DNA of 5,766 bases from Anaerolineales bacterium UBA5069 (GTDB lineage: Bacteria; Chloroflexota; Anaerolineae; Caldilineales; Caldilineaceae). Below the pieces are notes generated by a model. That model was given only the letters and a program-made list of their open reading frames with translations. It was not told the DNA's origin and did not search any database. Of the stretch, positions 1 to 5,766 are shown one piece after another. Location of the stretch: assembly GCA_002415895.1 (NCBI GenBank), contig DIAV01000345.1, positions 1-5,766 of the forward strand, in the 5' to 3' direction. Both the position numbers and the translations under genes were made by a program. Position 1 is the first letter of the stretch; each line of letters opens with the position of its first letter.

Positions 1-11
1 GCAAGAACAGA

Positions 12-52
12 AACAGAGGGGCAGAGGGCCATACGGCTCCTGCCCCTCTGTT
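12..52. terminator. Stem-loop, probable (possibly bidirectional) transcription terminator
   Basis: A perfect 13-bp stem pairs 12-24 with 40-52. After one bulged A at 25, it continues as 26-30 pairing with 35-39 (one G-T wobble), closing on the loop ATAC (31-34). On the plus strand it is followed by TCTTTTTCC, a good U-tract for a gene arriving from the left. On the minus strand the downstream sequence is TCTGTTCTTGC, less U-rich but plausible. It lies about 70 bp after the nuoN stop, so it is the best candidate for the end of the nuo transcript. It could serve convergent genes on both sides. Nothing to the left is visible to confirm this. Confidence 0.7.
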
Positions 53-73
53 CTTTTTCCTGCAGTTGCTTTT

Positions 74-108
74 CTTTGCGTTTCCTCTGCGCCTTCGCGC
101 CTTTGCGT
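74..108. repeat. Tandem octamer repeat, consensus CTTTGCGY
   Basis: Four related units run in line: CTTTGCGT (74-81), then after TTC, CTCTGCGC (85-92), CTTCGCGC (93-100) and CTTTGCGT (101-108). The last three are spaced exactly 8 bp. On the minus strand this reads as RCGCAAAG-type units just downstream of the nuoN stop. Similar GCAAAG/GCGAAG octamer runs occur in intergenic DNA of many unrelated bacteria and often create spurious small proteins. I recognise the style but know no function for it. Confidence 0.6.
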
Positions 109-121
109 CGCAGTTCCGCAG

Positions 122-1593
122 TTACCAGCCAAAGCCCGACTGCATGATTCCGGCCCAGAAGCTGGGGAGGATGCCCACGACGATGGTGAAGGCTGCGGCA
201 ATCGCCAGGCCAATCTGCAGTGCGGGCCAGGTGTGCGGAACAGTGGCCTCGCGCTCGGCGCTGGGTTTCTCGAAGTACATGGCCACCACCACGCGCAGGT
301 AGTAATAGGCCGCAATCGCACTGGTGATCATGCCCACCACAGCCAGCCACGCCCAGCCGCCGTTGACGGCAGCGCGGAAGACAAAGAACTTGCCAAAGAA
401 ACCGGCCAGCGGCGGCATACCGCTGAGGCTGAACATGAAAACGGCCATCAGGAAGGCCAGCAGCGGCGCGCGCTGGTTGAGGCCACGCGCATTCTCCTGC
501 AGGGCGTCCTCGCCCACCTTCTCCTCAAGCGTCATGATGATGGCGAACGCACCCATGTTCATGAAGGCGTAGGTGAAGAGATAGAAGAGCGCCGCGTCAG
601 CCCCCTCCACGGTGCCCGGGACGAGCGCCGCCAGGATGTAGCCGGCGTGGGCAATCGTCGAATAGGCAAGCATGCGCTTCAGGCTCTGCTGGCGCACTGC
701 CGCCAGGTTGCCCAGAATCATCGTCAGCGTTGCGAAGATAGCCAGAATCCAGCCCCACTGCGGCTGTGCAGCAGGCAGTGCCAGCACAAGCAGGCGAGCC
801 AGCCCGGCAAAGGCCGCGGCCTTGGTGCCGGCGCTCATGAAGGCAGTCACCGGCGTGGGCGCACCCTGGTAGACGTCGGGCGTCCACATGTGGAAGGGGA
901 CGAGGCTCACCTTGAAGCCAAAACCCACAATCAGCAGTCCAATGCCTGCGTAGAGCAGGTAGGGATCAGCCTGCCCGTTGCTCACAATGAACGCGATGGC
1001 GTCGTACTGCGTGGCCCCCGTTGCACCATAGAGCAGCGCCGCGCCATAGACAAAGAAGGCCGATGCAAACGCGCCCAGCAAAAAGTACTTCATGGCCGCT
1101 TCGGTGCTGCGCGGGTTGGCGCGGTGCAGCCCTGTGAGGATGTAGAGGGCCAGCGAGAAGATTTCCAGCGCCACAAAGAGCACAATCAAGTCCGTGGCCG
1201 CACCCATGAGCATCATGCCCACGGTGCAGAGCAGAATGAGTGCGTAGTACTCACCTATCTGGCGATTGACCTTTTGAATGTAACTGGTGCTGAAGAGCAC
1301 AGCCAGCAGCGCAGCCAGCAGCACCACCAGGTTGATACTGAGCGCGAAGTGATCGTTGATGGCCTGCCCCTGGAAAGAGACGGGGGTCTTGCCCCAGGCC
1401 CACGCCGTAGCTGCGCCTGCACTCAGAATGCCCACAATGGCAATCCACGGCAGCGCGCCTTTGGCCCCCGCGTGCTCTTCGGTTGCGCCGCTGCCAAAGG
1501 CATCCACCATCATAATCAGCAGCGCAAAGAGGATAAGCACGGTTTGCGGCAGAATGGCTTGCATGTTCAGGTTCAGCATGACCATGGCATCGT

Positions 1594-1597
<4 letters not shown>
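122..1597 (-). CDS. nuoN: NADH-quinone oxidoreductase subunit N (complex I antiporter-like subunit)
   Basis: NuoN is one of three antiporter-like proton-pumping subunits in the complex I membrane arm. The 491-residue product is close to the usual length (about 485 in E. coli) and is almost entirely hydrophobic helices. Family landmarks are present: VALEIFSLALY with Glu145, FGFKVSLVPFHMWTPD with Lys229, SAGTKAA with Lys259, LKRMLAYSTIAHAGY with Lys307 and His317, and GFFGKFFVF with Lys403. These match the conserved Glu, the two Lys and the terminal Lys of the E. coli channel (E133, K217, K247, K395). The chosen ATG overlaps the nuoM stop as ATGA and has a GGAGGA motif 9 nt upstream. In-frame Met5, Met7 and Met12 are possible but lack this arrangement. 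It is the last nuo gene visible, and the stop is TAA. No frameshift or missing key residue is seen. MrpD and HyfB-type relatives are less likely given the K-L-M-N context. Confidence 0.97.
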
Positions 1598-3126
<1,529 letters not shown>

Positions 3127-3135
3127 AAAAACCAG

Positions 3136-3141
3136 CTTCCT
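3136..3141 (-). promoter_or_regulatory. Ribosome binding site of nuoM
   Basis: AGGAAG on the minus strand lies 9 nt before the nuoM ATG, with a T-run between them. It lies outside the REP-like palindromes further upstream, so nuoM has its own independent initiation signal. Confidence 0.65.
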
Positions 3142-3151
3142 GAAGTGCGAT

Positions 3152-3225
3152 TCCTCGAGCGTGCAGCAACTTGACGTAGCGGCGACTGCAGCCGCCGTAG
3201 TTGCAGCAAGCGCTGTGTCCTCGAG
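3152..3225. repeat. Direct repeat TCCTCGAG flanking the first REP-like palindrome
   Basis: TCCTCGAG occurs at 3152-3159 and again at 3218-3225, 66 bp apart. The REP palindrome at 3176-3198 lies between them. Inside are also the related inverted pieces GCAGCAACT (3163-3171) and AGTTGCAGC (3199-3207), which match at 8 of 9 positions when one is reverse complemented. The arrangement could be a duplication scar or a modular repeat unit. Chance cannot be ruled out for 8 bp. Confidence 0.4.
3176..3198 (+). repeat. REP-like palindrome with GTAG head (copy 1)
   Basis: A GTAG tetranucleotide is followed by an imperfect palindrome (CGGCG-A-CTGCAG-C-CGCCG, 3180-3197) with one mismatched pair. This is the layout of REP elements that are associated with RAYT transposases (TnpA-REP, Y1/IS200-IS605-related). 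Compared with the reverse complement of copy 2 it matches at 19 of 23 positions. It lies in the gap between nuoL and nuoM. Assignment to REP rests on form only. A RAYT gene and other genomic copies are not visible here. Confidence 0.6.
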
Positions 3226-3226
3226 A

Positions 3227-3249
3227 ACGGCGGCTCAAGCTGCCGCTAC
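3227..3249 (-). repeat. REP-like palindrome with GTAG head, opposite orientation (copy 2)
   Basis: Read on the minus strand, this starts with GTAG followed by CGGCAGCT-TG-AGCCGCCG, a palindrome with one A-C mismatch. With copy 1 it forms a facing pair 28 bp apart, like a BIME (paired REP unit). The two copies can also pair with each other (19 Watson-Crick pairs of 23), making a large stem in the nuoL-nuoM mRNA. Such structures commonly stabilise upstream mRNA or attenuate read-through, but that role here is inferred. Confidence 0.6.
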
Positions 3250-3251
3250 GA

Positions 3252-3276
3252 GCGAATTGGCTTGCGCCAAATTCGC
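3252..3276 (-). promoter_or_regulatory. Hairpin abutting the nuoL stop codon
   Basis: GCGAATTGGC (3252-3261) pairs with GCCAAATTCGC (3266-3276), leaving one bulged A (3269) and a TTGC loop. On the minus strand it begins on the base just after the nuoL TAG and ends 2 bp from REP copy 2. No U-tract follows, so it is not a classical terminator. It may be an mRNA 3'-end stabiliser, an attenuator, or part of the repeat element. Confidence 0.55.
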
Positions 3277-5169
3277 CTAGATGAACAGGAAGTAGACCAC
3301 CACCGCTGCAACACCCACGAGGATGCTCAACGCATAGGTGGGCACATACCCGTTTTGGAGCCTGCGCGCATATTCGCCCAGGCGTGACGTGCCGTGCGCA
3401 ACACCATTCACCGCCCCGTCAATCACCCTGGGGTCAAAGAAGCTGGTAAACCAGCCACCAATGGCCTTGAGCGGATTGACGACTGCGGTGTTATACACCT
3501 CGTCAAAATACCACTTGTTCTCCAGCGGCCCCTGCATGAAGGACAGGCTCTTCTTCAGGTTCTGCGCCCAGCCGTCGCGGCGCATGTAAAGGCCATAGGC
3601 CATGGCCAGGCCCAGCAGCGAGATGACCACGCTCAGCGCCAGGGCCAGCAGTTCGAGCGTGAGCGCGGGCTCCTCATGCGCGCCCAGCGCCGGCTCGAGG
3701 AACTTCTCCAACGTGAGGATGAAGGGCAGATTGAGCAGGCTGTCGACAAGCGAGAGGCCGGCCAGAATCCACAGGGGCCACGTGATCAGGCGCGGGCTCT
3801 CATGCGCGTGATCGATCAGCTTCTTGTCGCGCGGCTCACCGTGGAAGACAAGGAAGAACATGCGGAAGGCGTAGATCGCCGTGAGCAGCGCCGTAAACAG
3901 GCCAACCACGTAGAGCACCGGGCTATGCACAAGTGCGCCCAGCAGAATGCCGTCCTTGGAGAGGAAGCCTGAAGTCAGCGGGATGCCTGCCAGCGCAATT
4001 GTGCCCGCGAGAAAGGTCCAGTAGGTGGCGGGCATTTTGGCTTTGAGGCCGCCCATCTTGCGCATATCGGTCTCGCCGTGCAGGCCGTGCATGACGGAAC
4101 CGGCGGCAAGGAAGAGCAGCGCCTTGAAGACGGCATGCGTAAGCAGGTGGAAGATTGAAGCGCCGTAGGCGGCCACGCCCACGCCCAGCATCATGTAGCC
4201 CAGCTGCGAGACTGTGGAGTAGGCGAGCACCTTCTTGAGATCAGTCTGCACCAGGGCGACGGACGCGGCCATGAGCGCCGTCAATGCGCCGATCCACGCC
4301 GCCACCGTAGAGGCGTCGGGCGCGAGGTGCCACAACGGCTGTGTGCGCGCAATCATGTAAATGCCGGCTGTGACCATGGTCGCGGCATGGATGAGCGCCG
4401 AGACAGGCGTGGGGCCGGCCATCGCATCGGGCAGCCACACAAAGAGCGGAATCTGTGCGCTCTTGCCTGTGGCGCCCAGCAGCAGCATGAGGCAGATGAG
4501 CGTGGCCGTGCCTGCCGCCAGCATACCGGCTTCGGCTTGTGCAAAGACATCATGGAAGGTGAGCGTGCCCAACGCCGCCCAGATGGCCATCATCGCGACC
4601 AGCATGCCGAAGTCGCCAATGCGGTTGACAATGAAAGCCTTCTTGCCCGCGTCGGCGTACCAGCCGTAGAGATCGTCTTTGCGATCAAACCAAAAGCCAA
4701 TCAGCAGGTACGAGGCAAGGCCCACACCCTCCCAGCCGACAAACATGCCCGCAAACGAATCGCTGAGCACGAGAATGAGCATGGAGAAAATGAAGAAGTT
4801 CAAGTAGACGAAGAAGCGCTGGAACATCGCGTCATCGTGCATGTAGGAGATTGCGTAGACATGAATGAGCCCACCAACGCCCGTGACAACCAGCGCCATC
4901 ACAACGCTCAGCGGGTCAATCAGCAGCGCCGCCTTGATGTCGAGCGTGCCCACGGTGATCCACTGCCAGAGTGTCACGGTAACGGCGCGCTCTTCGGCTG
5001 GGAGCCCCAACAGCGCCACGAGAAGCATGACCGCGACAGCAAACGCGCCAATGACAGCACCCGAGGCAATCGCGCCAATGGCGTTCTTGCTCAGCCGCCG
5101 GCCGAAGAAGAGATTGATCAGCGCTCCGGCTGCAGGAAAGGCAAGCAGAAGCCACGCAAATTGGATCAT
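3277..5169 (-). CDS. nuoL: NADH-quinone oxidoreductase subunit L (distal antiporter-like subunit)
   Basis: NuoL is the distal proton-pumping subunit. Its C-terminal lateral helix runs along the membrane arm and braces NuoM and NuoN. The 630-residue product is slightly longer than E. coli NuoL (613). Visible landmarks are LIDPLSVVM (residues 83-91), FVGWEGVGLASYLLIGFW with Glu147, IVNRIGDFG (180-188), TGKSAQIPLFVWLPDAM with Lys236, HAATMVTAGIYM with His261, DLKKVLAYSTVSQLGYM (310-326), HLLTHAVFKALLFL with His341, His345 and Lys349, and SKDGIL with Lys405 and Asp406. Residues of about 530-600 contain the polar, lateral-helix region (NKWYFDEVYN), followed by a final hydrophobic helix ending at the C terminus. 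AGAGGA lies 10 nt before the chosen ATG. The stop is TAG. A hairpin and REP-like palindromes follow at once. MrpA or NdhF-type homologues are excluded by length and neighbours. Confidence 0.97.
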   Translation of the reverse strand: MIQFAWLLLAFPAAGALINLFFGRRLSKNAIGAIASGAVIGAFAVAVMLLVALLGLPAEERAVTVTLWQWITVGTLDIKAALLIDPLSVVMALVVTGVGGLIHVYAISYMHDDAMFQRFFVYLNFFIFSMLILVLSDSFAGMFVGWEGVGLASYLLIGFWFDRKDDLYGWYADAGKKAFIVNRIGDFGMLVAMMAIWAALGTLTFHDVFAQAEAGMLAAGTATLICLMLLLGATGKSAQIPLFVWLPDAMAGPTPVSALIHAATMVTAGIYMIARTQPLWHLAPDASTVAAWIGALTALMAASVALVQTDLKKVLAYSTVSQLGYMMLGVGVAAYGASIFHLLTHAVFKALLFLAAGSVMHGLHGETDMRKMGGLKAKMPATYWTFLAGTIALAGIPLTSGFLSKDGILLGALVHSPVLYVVGLFTALLTAIYAFRMFFLVFHGEPRDKKLIDHAHESPRLITWPLWILAGLSLVDSLLNLPFILTLEKFLEPALGAHEEPALTLELLALALSVVISLLGLAMAYGLYMRRDGWAQNLKKSLSFMQGPLENKWYFDEVYNTAVVNPLKAIGGWFTSFFDPRVIDGAVNGVAHGTSRLGEYARRLQNGYVPTYALSILVGVAAVVVYFLFI

Positions 5170-5185
5170 AGGATCATCGTCCTCT
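5166..5185 (-). promoter_or_regulatory. nuoL start region: ribosome binding site and tandem ATGATCC
   Basis: On the minus strand AGAGGA (5185-5180) precedes ATGATCC-T-ATGATCC. The second ATG (5169) starts nuoL with 10-nt spacing. The first (5177) is out of frame and only 2 nt from the AGAGGA; it would give the three-codon ORF ATG ATC CTA TGA, whose stop overlaps the nuoL ATG. The spacing favours 5169 as the real start. Confidence 0.55.
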
Positions 5186-5308
5186 GGCGCCGCAGCACGC
5201 GTGCGCCCTGTTGGGGGCAGGCGCCGACTGCGGCGGGTGGGTTGTGGGCACAGATGGAGTGGCGCGCCGTGCGCGCTGCCAGGCGATTAGGCGATTGCCC
5301 GGGCAGCG
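5170..5308. other. nuoK-nuoL intergenic gap with short palindromes
   Basis: No coding region is supportable in these 139 bp. The gap holds two perfect 10-bp palindromes, GCACGCGTGC (5195-5204) and TGCCCGGGCA (5296-5305), the latter just 3 bp after the nuoK stop on the minus strand. It also holds a tandem octamer described separately. There is no T-tract terminator and no convincing promoter, so read-through from nuoK to nuoL is the simplest view. Confidence 0.6.
5281..5296. repeat. Perfect tandem octamer AGGCGATT x2
   Basis: AGGCGATT occurs twice without spacing (5281-5288, 5289-5296), just downstream of nuoK. Its minus-strand reading, CAATCGCCTAATCGCC, matches the plus-strand CAATCACCTAATCAAC at 5745-5760 at 13 of 16 positions. 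Related units therefore sit on both sides of nuoK in opposite orientation. The match is short and could be convergent. Confidence 0.5.
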
Positions 5309-5611
5309 TTACCACTTGAGCAGGTTGATTTCGTCGATATTGGTGGTGTTGCTGTTGCGGTTGTGGGCAATCAGAATGGCAAGGCCCACGGCCACCTCGG
5401 CGGCGGCCACGGCCATGACCATGAAAACGAAGATCTGGCCGTTGAGATTGCCCCACTGGCGGCTGAGCGCGACCAGCGAGAGGTTGACGCTGTTGAGCAT
5501 CATTTCCACGCACATGAAGACAATCAGCGCGCTGCGTCGTGTGATGACGCCCACCGCACCAATCAGAAAGATCAGTGCGCCCAGAATCAGATAATAGCTT
5601 GTTGGAATCAT
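5309..5611 (-). CDS. nuoK: NADH-quinone oxidoreductase subunit K
   Basis: NuoK is the small three-helix subunit that joins the quinone-side modules to the antiporter-like subunits and carries part of the central proton axis. The product is exactly 100 residues, as in E. coli. It has three hydrophobic segments at about residues 6-22, 28-48 and 59-82. The two functionally important membrane glutamates are present: Glu36 in VEMMLNSVNLS and Glu72 in AVAAAEVAVGLAIL. The C-terminal NIDEINLLKW resembles the family's NIDS/NxDE ending. The start is fixed because the in-frame codon just before the ATG is TAG. Only a weak GAG sits 6 nt upstream, so the ribosome binding site is poor compared with nuoL, nuoM and nuoN. 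Neighbours are unusually distant: at least 155 bp without nuoJ upstream and 139 bp before nuoL downstream. Confidence 0.97.
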   Translation of the reverse strand: MIPTSYYLILGALIFLIGAVGVITRRSALIVFMCVEMMLNSVNLSLVALSRQWGNLNGQIFVFMVMAVAAAEVAVGLAILIAHNRNSNTTNIDEINLLKW

Positions 5612-5648
5612 CTACGGCTCGGTTTCAGGGTGTGAAAAGCTGTAAGAA

Positions 5649-5712
5649 GTAATTGGTAAGTGGTAATTCGTAATTGGTTGATTTGTTTAGTGGTTGATTT
5701 GTTTATTGGTTA
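5649..5712. repeat. AT-rich repeat array with 16-bp period (left arm)
   Basis: GTAATTGGT occurs at 5649-5657 and 5670-5678. The 15-mer TGGTTGATTTGTTTA occurs at 5675-5689 and 5691-5705, and a truncated third copy TGGTTA starts at 5707. The starts at 5675, 5691 and 5707 give an exact 16-bp period. The stretch is strikingly AT-rich against the GC-rich genes and lies upstream of nuoK. Stops are frequent in the frames I read, and no protein is supportable. Confidence 0.75.
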
Positions 5713-5739
5713 TGCGCAGCGCACGAGGTGAGTCATCAG

Positions 5740-5766
5740 TCAACCAATCACCTAATCAACCAATCA
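5740..5766. repeat. 16-bp-period repeat, inverted relative to the left array (right arm, cut by window end)
   Basis: TCAACCAATCA occurs at 5740-5750 and 5756-5766, again with a 16-bp period. AATCAACCAAT (5754-5764) is the exact reverse complement of 5673-5683, and TCAACCA (5740-5746) of 5691-5697. The two paired blocks are separated by 7 unpaired bases on each side. The right arm probably continues past the window edge. Confidence 0.7.

Noticed and set aside
3127..3276. Small gene between nuoL and nuoM
   Set aside because: Open frames here owe their length to the palindromes and to overlap with nuoM. None has a start with a ribosome binding site or a plausible protein.
4327..5319. Plus-strand open frame (330 codons) antisense to nuoL
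   Set aside because: Low-complexity charged translation opposite a well-conserved NuoL. It is explained by codon bias of the real gene.
5166..5513. Minus-strand frame that would fill the nuoK-nuoL gap
   Set aside because: It overlaps most of nuoK in another frame, and its product (Gln/Arg/Pro-rich) resembles nothing I know. nuoK is certain here.
5612..5766. Possible end of nuoJ or a promoter for nuoK
   Set aside because: I found no hydrophobic NuoJ-like reading on the minus strand and stops are frequent. TTGACT and TA-rich hexamers occur, but I found no pair with acceptable spacing, so no promoter is called.
5649..5766. CRISPR array
   Set aside because: The 16-bp period is too short, the repeats have no unique spacers of constant length, and the arms are inverted relative to each other.

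Overview
The window carries the 3' end of a bacterial nuo operon, which encodes respiratory complex I (proton-translocating NADH:quinone oxidoreductase). All genes lie on the minus strand, so transcription runs right to left: nuoK (5611-5309), nuoL (5169-3277), nuoM (3126-1594) and nuoN (1597-122). All four are full length and keep the charged residues that form the proton path through the membrane arm. The K-L-M-N order is the usual end of bacterial nuo operons. nuoJ and the earlier genes would be expected beyond position 5766, but none of nuoJ is visible.

The DNA is GC-rich by eye in the genes and the proteins are ordinary bacterial homologues. The organism cannot be fixed from these proteins alone. 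The style of the intergenic repeats (AT-rich aattggt/ggttgatt arrays, tandem CTTTGCGY octamers, GTAG-headed palindromes) reminds me of Chloroflexota-type environmental genomes, but that is a weak guess.

Region by region, from the right: 5612-5766 has no gene and holds a 16-bp-period AT-rich repeat facing an inverted copy. nuoK follows. 5170-5308 is a gap with short palindromes and a tandem octamer. nuoL follows. 3127-3276 is a gap with a hairpin directly after the nuoL stop and two facing GTAG-type REP palindromes. nuoM and nuoN come next, overlapping by 4 nt (ATGA). Last, 1-121 holds a tandem CTTTGCGY octamer and a strong stem-loop that probably ends transcription.

NuoL, NuoM and NuoN are the three antiporter-like subunits. 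NuoK (Mrp/MrpC-like) links them to the quinone-reducing part of the enzyme. Together they turn electron transfer from NADH to quinone into proton pumping. The genes are conventional. The unusual part is the spacing: except for the nuoM/nuoN overlap, every boundary in the window is long and filled with a different kind of repeat or hairpin. I see no new gene system here; the intergenic elements are the part worth following up.
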